DNA from: an uncultured Atopobium sp.
GTDB taxonomy: Bacteria; Actinomycetota; Coriobacteriia; Coriobacteriales; Atopobiaceae
Reading direction: 5' to 3'
Assembly (NCBI GenBank): GCA_947090525.1
Contig: CAMUON010000001.1
Span: forward strand, 496,001 to 560,000
DNA: 64,000 nt
Shown one piece after another: positions 44,401 through 53,893 of the stretch. Each line of letters opens with the position of its first letter. Position 1 is the stretch's first letter. The notes beneath the pieces were generated by a model that saw only the letters and a program-made list of their open reading frames with translations, had not been told where the DNA came from and searched no databases. A program made the position numbers and the translations under genes.

Positions 44401-47400
44401 ACATACTTAATTTTTTCATATACAGCCTTGTAGATAAGGTCGCCTGCCGTCTTGGTCACTTTGAGTGAGTCGGCATCAGGCGTGCCGAACTTAATGTCGT
44501 CCTTCCCGAGCTCGTTCTTATCGTCTTTTACAGCCGTATCAGCCGAGGGAACCAGCTTCCACCCAACAAACTTGTAGTGGTAGCCATCCTTTTCGTAGTC
44601 TTGGTTGAGCATCTTGGGCACGCGGACTCGTAGCTCTTGGTCTTTCGCAACATAGTAATCGACCGAATTCTTATCCTCGTCACCAATAATAGTACCCTTG
44701 TGCTGGTTCTTTTCGTTATCGTCGGTAATAAAGGTAACCTTGCGATAGTTGCCATTAAATACGTTATAGTCGATAGGCTGCTTGTCTTTTGATGGCTTGT
44801 TCTTGCCGTACAGCACACCGTATATAACTTTGAGCTGCGAGTTAAGCATGAATACGTCTTCGCTGTCCATATCGCGATACTTAATCGTTACCTTAAGCGG
44901 CACCAGGTAGGTACCCGCAACCTTGGACTGCGGCGCCTCACCCACAAACTCAACCTTGTACGACTCAATGTTCTCTTTACCAGGTACGACAACGCCGTTC
45001 TTCATGAGCAGGTCTTTGAGGTCCTGATCATTCTTGATGAAGTCGTTTGGCGTGGGTACCGTTGTGTTTTGAATAATGGCCTGGTATTCAGCGATAGTCT
45101 CGGGCTTGGTGTGCGGCTTTTGGTGAGCCACAAACTCCTGGAAGGCGTTATTGGATTTCCATCCGTTTTCGCCTGCTCCTTCTTTCATGCTCTTGATGAG
45201 CGTAATGCCGTCCATCGAGGACTTGGACCAGTCGTGATCATAGGCGGAAAGTTTGCTCCCCAGTACATCGAGGATCGAAGGCGTTGTAGTGTCGCCTGCT
45301 GGAATGGGCCTTCCGTGCTCATCGAGGCGAGAGATGTCCATACCTTTCTTAATGTAGAGGACTTTAGGTCCGGTTGAACCATCCGCCCACTTGCGGCCAG
45401 GTGCTGGCTTAAAGGACACGACGACCGAGTCTTCTGGAATCTTTCCATCCGTGACTTTGGTCACGATGTAGGGGACCTTCTTGTATTGAGCTTCGAAGAC
45501 AACGTCCTTCTGCGCGTCAAATGTCATCGAGCGCGCATCCGCCGGAAGTACAACATCTGCTGCATGAGCAGCTGTCTGCACTTGCTTCCAGCCCGTAAAG
45601 ACGTAGTGATAACCGTTAGCCATGTAATCAAGGCCTGTTACCTGCGGTATGTTGATGGTGTAGCTTGCATTATCTTTCTTAAATGCAAGATAGGTAAGCT
45701 CACTTTGCGTCTTATCGACAGACTCACTCGCACCTGATACTTGGCCTGGATCTTCTGTTTGGCTTGTTTCGTGACCTTGTGCATCTACTACCTTTTGCTT
45801 CTTGCTTACAAAGGTAATGGTGGTGTATTTGTCTTTTAGTCCTTGCTCTGTTGGAGCATTCTTCTTTTCAAGAACGTCACCAAGCACGTGCAAAGCACCC
45901 GTGATGTTGTACACACGCGTGTGCGCAGTATCAGCACTGTCTTTATATTTCACGGTCACTTTGATAGGTACCGTGAGGTTTGCAGCCGCATCAGTTGAAG
46001 GAGCTTTTACGTATTCAGCGGTAATGCTTTCTACAGTAGAAGTCTCACTTGGAACAAAGGCATCTTTGTTTTGTACAAAGTCAATTGCATTTGGTGCTGT
46101 GGTGCCTTGGATGATGGTCTTTTCTACGCCGCCAACAGGATCAGTATACGCTGTTTGATGTGCAACAAACTCTTGGAAGGCGTTGTTCGACTTCCAGCCA
46201 TCAGTGCCCGCTCCCGTACTCATGTTTTCAATAAGCGTAATGCCATCCATGGACGACTTCGTCCAGTCGTCCGTATAGCCATACAGCTGTTCACCAAGTA
46301 CTTGAAGGATCGACTTTTTAGTTTCACCAGGCTTAATAGGAACACCATGTTCGTCAAGCTTGGAAATATCCATGCCCTTTTTAATATAGAGCACTTTCGG
46401 TCCCGTGGATCCATCTTTCCACGCACGACCGGCTGCAGGCTTAAACGATACAACCACGCTATCAGGTGGTACGTTGCCATCGTTGGTTTTTTGCGTAATG
46501 TAGGGAATCTTCTCGTAGACAGCTTCGTACGTAAGGTCTACTTGCGGTGTTGTGATATCCGAATAGCGCTCGCTGGGCTTAATATTAGGCACAAATGTCT
46601 TGAAATCGACCGCGGGTGTGCTATGCGCAGCAAGCTTTCGCCACCCACGGAACACGTAGTGGTAGCCCTCGCTCTCGTAGTCTTTGCCGAGGGCAGAGGG
46701 AAGGTCCAGCGTGTAGGTCGTGGCAGCGCCTTTGCCTGTATATACATAGGTTTCAAGCGTCTTGTTTTCGCCTGCGTCTGTGGTGTGATCTTTGCCGATG
46801 AGCTCGCCTTCTGTTGCGTTCGACGTAAACGTAATCTTTTTGTACTGATTTTTGATGTCTTCTGAGTATTTGTGCGCGTTAAATGCTTCGCCAAACGACA
46901 TCTGCGGCAGCACTTCATAGAAGTAGGGGACTAATTTAGACACGCGACTATTCTTGCGACCTGCGGTAACCTTGATGAAAATTTTGTGCTCACCAGGAGT
47001 TGTCTGGTCAAGCGTAGCGGACGCGCCCTTTTCATCGCAGAATTCAAATGTCGCTGCTTGGACGCCAGTCGGCTGCGTGCCTGTATGGAGATCCTCTTCG
47101 CTTGCATACTTGTCCCGATTTGTGATGAGGGTGCGCGCGCTTTCACCAACGGTCAAGAGCCCTTGCCCGGGCAAGACATAGCGCTTTTCTGCAGCTACAG
47201 GGGTAATCATTTCAAAATGTTTGATATAGGAACGATCTTTCGCATCGCGCCCTTTGAACTCAAAGTCGCCTTTTTCCTCAAAACCCTTGTCAGGGACGGC
47301 CACAGGAGCTTCAATCACGTTGTCTTTATATTTGTCGATTACTACAACATTGGTAAGCGTATCAAGCGTTTCTGTTTTCTTGCCACCGTTTCCATCGGAT

Positions 47401-50400
47401 ACTTCACGTGACAAGCGTCCGTTTTGATCAGCGGAATAGGTGACTTTATAATATCCATCGGGCGGCGTTGCGTTATCATTAGCGCCTACAAACGTAACCT
47501 GTGTTTTTTTGAAATGCGCCGTATACACCACTTTATATGGGAATTCTTCTGAGAACATCGGCAAGCGGCCAGCGCCTTCAACAGCTTCTTCGCCCCTTTT
47601 ATATACCACTTTTGATGTCCATCCCGTAAAGGTATAGCCATCTTTTGCATGCGGTACCGGCAAAGGAACTTCGTATGCCTTGGTCCCTTTTACCGCATCA
47701 AATGTTAAAACGCTGGTAGGATGCTGCGTATCGCCCGTATTGGTGCCATTAAATGGAGATAAATCGCCTCCCTTGACATTGGAAATTTTGGACGTAACCT
47801 TACCATTTTCCATTATTAATTCTGTAGTCTGCGTATCAAATTGCAGGCGCGAATAGTTGTCAGGCGTTACTTGGTCGCCGTCCTTGCGCTTGAGAATACG
47901 CACGTCGTCGTAGATAAAGTCGATGTCGTAATTTTTCTCATAGCTCCCGTCATCTTTGGGTTTAAAAGTCAACTGACGTGCAAGCGTCTCGGTGCTTTGT
48001 AAGCGATACCCTGGTATAACTTTCGCATGTGCAACATCGTAGTTAAGTTTATTTGACTCAAATGTTTCAGGAGCTGCAAGTTCATTACCAGCTGCATCTT
48101 TATAGTGCACCGTATAACGACGCGTCGCATACGGCGTATAGATAAATTCAGCGTGGTTGTCTTGCTCGTTTTTGCTTACGATAAAGGTTGAGTAGGTGTG
48201 ATCGGTGAAGTACTTGCCGTCGCGATATGCCGCCTCTGCTGCGTAGCTCGAACGGGGGCGAAGGTTGCTGTAGACATTGGTCTTCTCATATTTGATCATC
48301 GCACGTGCGCGCGCAAGGTCATGAGTGCTCACAGCTTGCTTGTACTCTTCTGCTGTGTAGCCGTCGCGCAGGAATATGTGCTTGATGGTGCCTTTTACAC
48401 GCTTATCTTCAATCCACTCGGCTTTGACCTCGAGGTTTTCGACGATGGGTGCCTTGAAGGAGAAGGGGAGCCACTGCTCACTTCCATCTGGCTTCGTGTA
48501 CTTTTGCAACCAGCCGTTAAATATATAACCTGGGCGTTCTGCTACTGCAGGGAAGCAATCCGAATAATCTTTTTGGGTGTCGTTTTGTTCATCATGAATT
48601 GTTGTAGTGGCCTTCTTGGCTTTGTTGCCATGTACCACGCTCACAATGGTGTGAGCGAGGTTATCGTAACCCATATCAACATCAATGGTGTGAGTTGTGT
48701 CAACACGCTTCCAGCTTGCATAGAGCGTAATGCCGGCTGATTCAAGCGGTGCATTGCCGAGTGCTTTTGCGATGTCTTCGGGCGACTTTTTTAGAAGTTC
48801 TGCAATTTCTTGAGCGGTATAGGGCGTGCCGTCGCTCTTGAAGGATGCCAGCTTTTGTGTGCCCGCGGGGTCAAGCGACCAGCCCGCAAATTCATAGTCT
48901 TCGGGAAGGTTGTCGGGGCGCTTGAAGGTGTAGGTTTTGCCATCGAGCTTGAAGGTGTAGCTGCTGGCAAATTGCTTGCCTTTATCTGGCGTATTTTGTG
49001 TAACGGCGGTGTTATAGTCTGGCGCAAATTTCTTGAGGTTGGTGCCGAAAGGCTCTTGTGTGCTTGCCTGTGCGCCAGCATTTTGTATGGGCGTTACTTG
49101 GTCAACGGCAAAGTTTACGGACGCGTGTTTGCGCTTGTACTCGAAGATCAAAAGGCCATTTTCCTCGAGTCCGTTGCCGTCAGAGCCTTCTTGCGTAAAG
49201 ACAAGATGAGGGAATTTTTGTGCAACCCAGTCTCTAAAGTCTTCGTCGTCACCGTCAGGGTCATCTTCGTCGGGGTGATCTTTTGTCCATACATCTGTAA
49301 GCTCTTCGGCAAGCTTTTTGTAATAGTCGTCTACGTCTTGTGTTGTTACTTTCTGTGTTTGTTGAAGCGACTCAAAGCCTTCAATAGTGGGAGCCCCGTA
49401 GTCGTAGTCAGTGTTCAGCGTGTCGTCTTTGGTATAGCTGAGCTCAGAGGCTACATACTCACGATTGTTATCATCGTTTCTGCGCGCAGATTCTTCGGTT
49501 TCAAGCTTAACCAGAACATGTATTGATCCTGCGCCAGTGCCCTTTGTTGCATCGGGAACAAGAACGCGCTGATACGGAGTAAGCTTTTCTCCAAAAAGAC
49601 GGATATTTTTCTGCGAAAAAGCACCGCTGCCTTTAGGTTGGGGTGCTATAAAGTGCTTAACATCAAAGCGGTAGGGTGGCGTGTCTATATAGATAACTTT
49701 ACCAGCGTCGTTTGCAACTCGCCAGCCTAAACCAAACGTGCGAGAGTCTTCGTCTTCTGTTGTGTATCGTTTTGTTTCGGCATCTGTTGGAAAACCACTT
49801 GTGTAATGAATGGTTTGTCCAAAGCGATAAGTAACTTTATAGAGCTTATCCTTATCGGTATCATTATATTCCTTACCACCTTTTGTAATGGTAATGTGGT
49901 TAACCGAATCAAACAGTTTGTTACTTGTGCCGTCTTTTTCGATATCTGGGTTCGCAAAAATAAGCTCGTAGACGCGCCTGTTAAACACCTTGTTCACCAC
50001 GGTGGTGCCGTCGGGGCGAATTTTGGTAAGCGGGCGCTTTTCCTTAGCGCCAAAATACTCGGGCTCTTCCTTGCTATTCATCTTTTTGGTAAGCGTTGAA
50101 GTCGCGTTATCTTCCATGAAGTACTTATCAAAGTCTTCTTTATTGGTGATAGCTCCGCGCAAGTTCTGATCTGGCCAGGCAAGCTTGGTCATTTGATCAT
50201 TATTCAGGTTCAAATCAGCATCCTGGATGGTGCCGTCACTCTTGCCTTCTTTTTGCACCTGACCAATAAAGTCGTAGTTATCCATATTGGTAGGGTCATC
50301 AGGCTTAGGAAGATCAGCTTTTTGCACCCAGATGTTGATCTGATACTGAGCATGCTCAGAAGCTGGCTTCCAATGAGCCACAAAACGCACGTCAGCATCG

Positions 50401-51902
50401 GGCATGCTGCTAATCTTGCTAGCATCTTTGCTTTTATCGGGTGTTTGAGGCGCAGGCGTTCCAGATACTGCAGCAGGAGTGCTTGTAGATAGTTCCTTAG
50501 TCCATCCAAGAAACTTGTAGCCTTTACGAGTAGGATCTTTCACCGCGTCTACCGTCATGCTGTAAGAAAAGACCTTCGACTGAATGGCTGTGCCACCTTG
50601 TGTGTCATAGCTTACGTTGTGCTTGTTGAGCAAGTAGCGCAGCTCGAGGACCAGGTATTTTTTAGATTTGTTATTGGCAGAGCTGCTGGTAGCTCCTGCG
50701 TCTTCTGAGTAGTCTTCATCATCTGGAATGGGGGAGCTTATGATATTTTCTTCTGCATGATACCCCGGGATGTTGATGGCTTGTGGATAGAGGTTTTGGC
50801 CCACGAGACCTGTGGATTTGGTAACGTGAATCGTCTCTTGTGCGGGCGAGGAGCTTGTGCTTGTGCCGCCTGTGCTCGCAGCGCCCGCGCCTGCTCCTGT
50901 ACTTGCTCCCGTGTTCGCACCTCCCGCCGCAGGGACGGTAATGGTATAAGGTACGCTCGAGTATTCCTTAAATGAATTTGGATTTGCGGGATCCTGAATC
51001 ATGTGCCGCACGTAATAGTTCACCGTCTTGGGACGATACTCCATGACATAGTTTGAGACGATGTGCGTATCCGTTGATGCGATCTGATTGATGTTGTCTG
51101 TAACAAGTTTTTTGTCGATCTTGATGTAGGACTGAACCGAGGCATCTTTTGTAGTGTCAAGGACGTATTTGCCGTCTTTCTTGATATATGCCCCGCGCGG
51201 CGCGTAATAGCCTTTTGTGGTCTTTACCGGAATGAAGAGACTCTCGCCGTCTGGGTTGTCTTCACTCAGCTTGTCAAGCGTGTCTTTGGTGAAGGTGTAC
51301 TCGCTTGGCTGCAGGAGCTGCTTTTGGTTGTAGCCTTCAACGCAGTACGTTATGGTGAAGGTGTAGGTTTTCTTCGTATCTTCTTCGCGTTTTACCTGGT
51401 TATTTGCGGATTCTGTATCGCTAGCGCTTGGGTTTTGTGTGTTTGGGGCGATAACCTGGTTTTGCGGGTTTTGCTGGTTTTGCGTAGACGCGGGTGCGGG
51501 CGTAGATGCTGTCGCAGGTGCTGCAGTTGATCCGGCAGCAGTTGGCGTAACCGGAGCCATATCTGCAGGCGCAGCCTTTACGCTTGTCACAGCATTCGTT
51601 TTGTGTGTTTGCGTCTTGGCAGCTGCGGCTGATCCGCTTCCTGCGGTTGGTTGCTCTCCCTTTATGTTCGCTTTGCCTGTTGGGGTCGGCAGGGTTTGTG
51701 TTTGCGCCTGCGCTTGGACCAGCTCTTGGCTTTCGCTCTTGGCAGTTTTTGCTTGTGCAACCTGCGCCATCGCAAGAGTCGATGCGATCGCTACCGATGC
51801 AGCAACTCCAATCTTTGCCGGAGTTGTGCTATGCTTATGCGTGCTGACGTGTTGAGTGTTTTTTTGTGCTGCACGAGCATGCAAACGCGTCTTTTTGGTC
51901 AT
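41472..51902 (-). CDS. Giant LPXTG-anchored repeat surface protein (adhesin-like)
   Basis: About 3,476 aa. A signal peptide ends near residue 51 (SVAIASTLAMAQVAQA). Residues 52-160 are Ala/Thr/Pro/Gln-rich. Listeria-Bacteroides (InlB B-like) repeats appear at about 428-475 (YDTQGGTAIQ ... GYKFLGWTK), 1000, 1125 and 1420, and a MucBP-like segment at about 1260-1305. Residues about 1690-3000 hold four related units of 340-365 residues, three closely alike (VVVSFKPAPGR, GPKVLYIKKGMDIS, SSMDGITLI, GWKSNNAFQEFVAHQ). The C-terminus has LPQTS (3423-3427), a hydrophobic segment and KKRRE, followed by an unusual acidic tail of about 20 residues. Sortase-dependent wall attachment is expected; no sortase is in the window. 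ATG 51902 is preferred; TTG 51914 is an in-frame alternative. Confidence 0.93.
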   Translation of the reverse strand: MTKKTRLHARAAQKNTQHVSTHKHSTTPAKIGVAASVAIASTLAMAQVAQAKTAKSESQELVQAQAQTQTLPTPTGKANIKGEQPTAGSGSAAAAKTQTHKTNAVTSVKAAPADMAPVTPTAAGSTAAPATASTPAPASTQNQQNPQNQVIAPNTQNPSASDTESANNQVKREEDTKKTYTFTITYCVEGYNQKQLLQPSEYTFTKDTLDKLSEDNPDGESLFIPVKTTKGYYAPRGAYIKKDGKYVLDTTKDASVQSYIKIDKKLVTDNINQIASTDTHIVSNYVMEYRPKTVNYYVRHMIQDPANPNSFKEYSSVPYTITVPAAGGANTGASTGAGAGAASTGGTSTSSSPAQETIHVTKSTGLVGQNLYPQAINIPGYHAEENIISSPIPDDEDYSEDAGATSSSANNKSKKYLVLELRYLLNKHNVSYDTQGGTAIQSKVFSYSMTVDAVKDPTRKGYKFLGWTKELSTSTPAAVSGTPAPQTPDKSKDASKISSMPDADVRFVAHWKPASEHAQYQINIWVQKADLPKPDDPTNMDNYDFIGQVQKEGKSDGTIQDADLNLNNDQMTKLAWPDQNLRGAITNKEDFDKYFMEDNATSTLTKKMNSKEEPEYFGAKEKRPLTKIRPDGTTVVNKVFNRRVYELIFANPDIEKDGTSNKLFDSVNHITITKGGKEYNDTDKDKLYKVTYRFGQTIHYTSGFPTDAETKRYTTEDEDSRTFGLGWRVANDAGKVIYIDTPPYRFDVKHFIAPQPKGSGAFSQKNIRLFGEKLTPYQRVLVPDATKGTGAGSIHVLVKLETEESARRNDDNNREYVASELSYTKDDTLNTDYDYGAPTIEGFESLQQTQKVTTQDVDDYYKKLAEELTDVWTKDHPDEDDPDGDDEDFRDWVAQKFPHLVFTQEGSDGNGLEENGLLIFEYKRKHASVNFAVDQVTPIQNAGAQASTQEPFGTNLKKFAPDYNTAVTQNTPDKGKQFASSYTFKLDGKTYTFKRPDNLPEDYEFAGWSLDPAGTQKLASFKSDGTPYTAQEIAELLKKSPEDIAKALGNAPLESAGITLYASWKRVDTTHTIDVDMGYDNLAHTIVSVVHGNKAKKATTTIHDEQNDTQKDYSDCFPAVAERPGYIFNGWLQKYTKPDGSEQWLPFSFKAPIVENLEVKAEWIEDKRVKGTIKHIFLRDGYTAEEYKQAVSTHDLARARAMIKYEKTNVYSNLRPRSSYAAEAAYRDGKYFTDHTYSTFIVSKNEQDNHAEFIYTPYATRRYTVHYKDAAGNELAAPETFESNKLNYDVAHAKVIPGYRLQSTETLARQLTFKPKDDGSYEKNYDIDFIYDDVRILKRKDGDQVTPDNYSRLQFDTQTTELIMENGKVTSKISNVKGGDLSPFNGTNTGDTQHPTSVLTFDAVKGTKAYEVPLPVPHAKDGYTFTGWTSKVVYKRGEEAVEGAGRLPMFSEEFPYKVVYTAHFKKTQVTFVGANDNATPPDGYYKVTYSADQNGRLSREVSDGNGGKKTETLDTLTNVVVIDKYKDNVIEAPVAVPDKGFEEKGDFEFKGRDAKDRSYIKHFEMITPVAAEKRYVLPGQGLLTVGESARTLITNRDKYASEEDLHTGTQPTGVQAATFEFCDEKGASATLDQTTPGEHKIFIKVTAGRKNSRVSKLVPYFYEVLPQMSFGEAFNAHKYSEDIKNQYKKITFTSNATEGELIGKDHTTDAGENKTLETYVYTGKGAATTYTLDLPSALGKDYESEGYHYVFRGWRKLAAHSTPAVDFKTFVPNIKPSERYSDITTPQVDLTYEAVYEKIPYITQKTNDGNVPPDSVVVSFKPAAGRAWKDGSTGPKVLYIKKGMDISKLDEHGVPIKPGETKKSILQVLGEQLYGYTDDWTKSSMDGITLIENMSTGAGTDGWKSNNAFQEFVAHQTAYTDPVGGVEKTIIQGTTAPNAIDFVQNKDAFVPSETSTVESITAEYVKAPSTDAAANLTVPIKVTVKYKDSADTAHTRVYNITGALHVLGDVLEKKNAPTEQGLKDKYTTITFVSKKQKVVDAQGHETSQTEDPGQVSGASESVDKTQSELTYLAFKKDNASYTINIPQVTGLDYMANGYHYVFTGWKQVQTAAHAADVVLPADARSMTFDAQKDVVFEAQYKKVPYIVTKVTDGKIPEDSVVVSFKPAPGRKWADGSTGPKVLYIKKGMDISRLDEHGRPIPAGDTTTPSILDVLGSKLSAYDHDWSKSSMDGITLIKSMKEGAGENGWKSNNAFQEFVAHQKPHTKPETIAEYQAIIQNTTVPTPNDFIKNDQDLKDLLMKNGVVVPGKENIESYKVEFVGEAPQSKVAGTYLVPLKVTIKYRDMDSEDVFMLNSQLKVIYGVLYGKNKPSKDKQPIDYNVFNGNYRKVTFITDDNEKNQHKGTIIGDEDKNSVDYYVAKDQELRVRVPKMLNQDYEKDGYHYKFVGWKLVPSADTAVKDDKNELGKDDIKFGTPDADSLKVTKTAGDLIYKAVYEKIKYVENKPVDGTVPADSVVVSFKPAPGRTWKDGSAGPKVLYIKKGVDISRLDENGVPIKDSDHTTKSILQVLGEKLYDYTSDWTKSSMDGITLIKSMKTGAGADGWKSNNAFQEFVAHQTPYVEPEAVSEFTIAQNGTVPTLEEFVKNLAQLKGNNIAKDDQGKPIFKIETIGQMPTSKVAATYTIPWTVTLKHADMSDTITYKCTTVLRVMGNVYNATDAKTMIDSIAASETPDATTGKTTPLTPAQQKFKDSYARVEFQSGKEGTLSGGDTDTTLTRYVKTKTDIDLAIPGVNPGQNLDDGDGKGKYDYLFDHWEIQIKPAGKSVGASTDENTGSPAEKPNNTNIHGRRGKRSVDEFPQTMLFAANGAGTDTPTEGTTVVAGATNEELAASLRRLKRQFDQTYPHVTYAIIARYKKVYYITSAKDVNSIPAGFVPVVAFPAPGHTWEDGSVDPDIYYVKSGESYGAKRQEWENGLANLKGWKYLGADGKVITDPQVLASIDKPTKALTLIAQQHDLPELTPNNDLMITAGDTMPSYNEMVMNNGVQTFTNSPRFAGWETDPDSYAALHADKPGIYKVHFGLKYYTDEQELDPQTKKPLYENGKVKHKVAIKRVDVNVHILPRVIAEQDLPDDGIRADGTRADGTPEAEFIKNNYTKVTYRVAMGDHGFLASPYTTFYVRRGHTIDPNALLNFDKDKRAKRLQEMQQHVADQKQLKQEIGVPSAIAEPGYVFYEWQKHAANDKGDVIYLAHFHKLPITHFEFETSTEAEQAFSTRLVGDAQNHPTYKPKAGTKLPDGVSFACNGDTCTISGTPHITDWKPGETQRVIELHFEAVDKRSADKYGRSSFGLQKEITVRIVVKRPHATSGGSYGGGMYIGTGESIPWTELTPGNKIPAEPVPATEAAPTPAQPEAAAPQARKHARTRLPQTSDATFAAGAAELLGMGLGMISAVALARKKRREDDDAPDDGDAKGGTSGRV

Positions 51903-51984
51903 TCCACTTACCAATCTTTCTAAAAACGTTCATATCGCTAAAACCTGTATGTTTGCTTAAAGGTAGAAAACATATTAAATGAAT

Positions 51985-52013
51985 ATTATATAAAATTTCT
52001 GAATATATTCCAA
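51985..52013 (-). promoter_or_regulatory. Promoter of the giant surface protein gene
   Basis: Minus-strand TTGGAA (52013-52008), 17 bases, TATAAT (51990-51985) in a very AT-rich stretch. It predicts a 5' leader of about 75 bases to ATG 51902. No operator symmetry is evident. Confidence 0.7.
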
Positions 52014-52129
52014 GGTAAATAGACAAATTTTTCATGTTATTCCTGCGAATATGTGCAACGGATGGAGCCATTTCGCTTGGGGTACTTATGCGCGCGCAAG
52101 GTTTTTCGTACGCTTCGTACTCTTCGCGC

Positions 52130-52473
52130 AAAAAGTCACACCTTTTTGCAACTTGTCCCGAGCTCTGCGCTAAAGCTTAGACGCGAAGCGCGCGGCTCAC
52201 GCCTTTCTTTTTGAAAAGTCATACAAAACTTCAACTTGTCCCGAGCTGTGTGTCCGCGCTCGCGTTTGTGTCCGCGCGCGTGAGCCCGTATCTCGGGACA
52301 AGTTGAAGTTTTTTGTGGCATCTTGGGACGGCAGCATCATATATCGCTATTTTTTCTGATTGTGGGGACAAATATCTCGGGACAAGTTGCAAAAAACTGT
52401 AACAAATTGCGCATGAGCATAACCGTTTGTTCATGACCTCGGGACAAGTTGCAAAAAAGCGTGACTTTTTCTG
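52130..52473. repeat. CTCGGGACAAGTTG repeat family, cluster 4
   Basis: Five copies in the order reverse, reverse, forward, forward, forward: 52130-52164, 52208-52247, 52290-52319, 52375-52405 and 52437-52473. The first and last carry the full AAAGTCAC / GTGACTTT tail. It lies between the surface-protein promoter and the histidine kinase gene; nothing else is seen in 52014-52567. Confidence 0.9.
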
Positions 52474-52567
52474 CGAGGGGAGCGGGAGCACGCTGCACAA
52501 GCGCATGCCCAAACACGTGCCCGCGGTGCTTGCTAAAAAAGGCCTCTATCCAGTTATTTTTATCCAG

Positions 52568-53833
52568 CTATTTTTGTTTTAAGGGGATGGTAACCGTAAA
52601 GGTCGTGCCTTCTTGAAGAGTACTCGTTACAGAGACAGCACCCTTATGCGAGAGCACAATGCCTTGCGCGATGGCGAGCCCCAGGCCAAAGCCGCCTTTG
52701 CCTGCCTCGCGGCTGCGTGCCTTGTCGCTTCGATAAAATCGGTCAAAAATGTGCTTCTGCTCCTCGTGAGTCAACACATCGCCTTGGTTGTTGATCTGAA
52801 ATCGCAACTGCTTCTGCTCGCGGGCAAGGGTGACAAGAATTTGCGTGTGAGCGCGCGCGTACTTGCACGCGTTATCAATAAAAATGGTAACAAGGCGTGT
52901 GAGCAGGGATTTGTCGCCCATAACATGTACGCTGTCCTCCACATGCGCCAAAATGCTACAACCCTGTTCAAACGCAACAGTATCGAATTCGAGCACCGCT
53001 TCGTTTACCACATCGGAAAAATCAACGTCATCCATCTGCAGGATGTTGAGCGTGCCCGCGGCTGCTTCATCGCTTCGCGCAAGCTCAAGCAGGTCGTTTA
53101 CCATTTGTTTGAGGTGCTTGGCTTCGTCTGAGGTGCTTTGTATCCATTTGCGTTCGCCCGCGTCGAGCGCGCGACTTGCGAGCAAGATATCGCTATTCGC
53201 AATGATCACGGATAACGGCGTCTTGAGCTCGTGCGATGCGTCGGAAAGGAACATGTGCTGGCGGCGCGCTGTTTCCTCGATAGGCTTGATTGCCCATCCT
53301 GAGAGGACCCACGCAACGCCGGAAATAATTACGAGCGTACCTGCGATCATGCAGCTAATCATGACAATACTATGCGAAAACGCAAAGTCAAAGGCCGAGG
53401 TGTCGATGAACGCAATTTTGTTGTTGCTGCGCATCCAGCTCACGTGGTAGTCGCGCATGGTGCCTTTGTCGAGCTTGGAAGCTATGATTTTGTTGCTGAG
53501 CTCTGTGATTGACGTTTTGCCGATATATTTTCTGGCATAGGGGCTTGGTTCGATATTGCCTCTATCATCGAGTGTGACGAGGTAGGAGAGCATGTTGCTT
53601 GCGTCGGTCATGTCGCTATGATGGTGCGGCATCTTGCCAAATTCTTCGTTGCTGGGCTCATCACCTGCAAGAATGCGCGTCAGGTGAAACGCGATCCGGT
53701 CTTGCTGATTTTTGTAGGTAAGGTACATCGAAAGCCCGGTATGCGCAATCAGTACAGCTTCTACCAGGATGATAATGATAAACACAAAGGTGTATTTAAG
53801 CTTCTTGAGCATGGGCTGCTGTACGGTTACCAT
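52568..53833 (-). CDS. Two-component sensor histidine kinase
   Basis: 421 aa. Two membrane segments (about residues 14-33 and 155-177) bracket an extracytoplasmic sensor loop of about 120 residues with a His-rich patch (MPHHHSDM, 68-75). H-box FLSDASHELKTPLSV with phospho-His201, N-box IFIDNACKYA, G1/G2 GKGGFGLGLAIAQ. ATG 53833 follows AAAGGAA. Coded 60 bases after its response regulator. The MPHHHSDM patch could bind metal, but that is speculative. The target genes are unknown; the surface-protein gene is the nearest plausible one. Confidence 0.93.
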   Translation of the reverse strand: MVTVQQPMLKKLKYTFVFIIIILVEAVLIAHTGLSMYLTYKNQQDRIAFHLTRILAGDEPSNEEFGKMPHHHSDMTDASNMLSYLVTLDDRGNIEPSPYARKYIGKTSITELSNKIIASKLDKGTMRDYHVSWMRSNNKIAFIDTSAFDFAFSHSIVMISCMIAGTLVIISGVAWVLSGWAIKPIEETARRQHMFLSDASHELKTPLSVIIANSDILLASRALDAGERKWIQSTSDEAKHLKQMVNDLLELARSDEAAAGTLNILQMDDVDFSDVVNEAVLEFDTVAFEQGCSILAHVEDSVHVMGDKSLLTRLVTIFIDNACKYARAHTQILVTLAREQKQLRFQINNQGDVLTHEEQKHIFDRFYRSDKARSREAGKGGFGLGLAIAQGIVLSHKGAVSVTSTLQEGTTFTVTIPLKQK

Positions 53834-53893
53834 GGGTTTCCTTTATATGGCGCGTCTCTGCGTATCCTTTAGTAGGACATCTAGACGATATCT

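Noticed and set aside
32001..52473. CRISPR array
   Set aside because: Repeats come in both orientations within a cluster, vary in the middle and have uneven spacers; no cas genes are seen.
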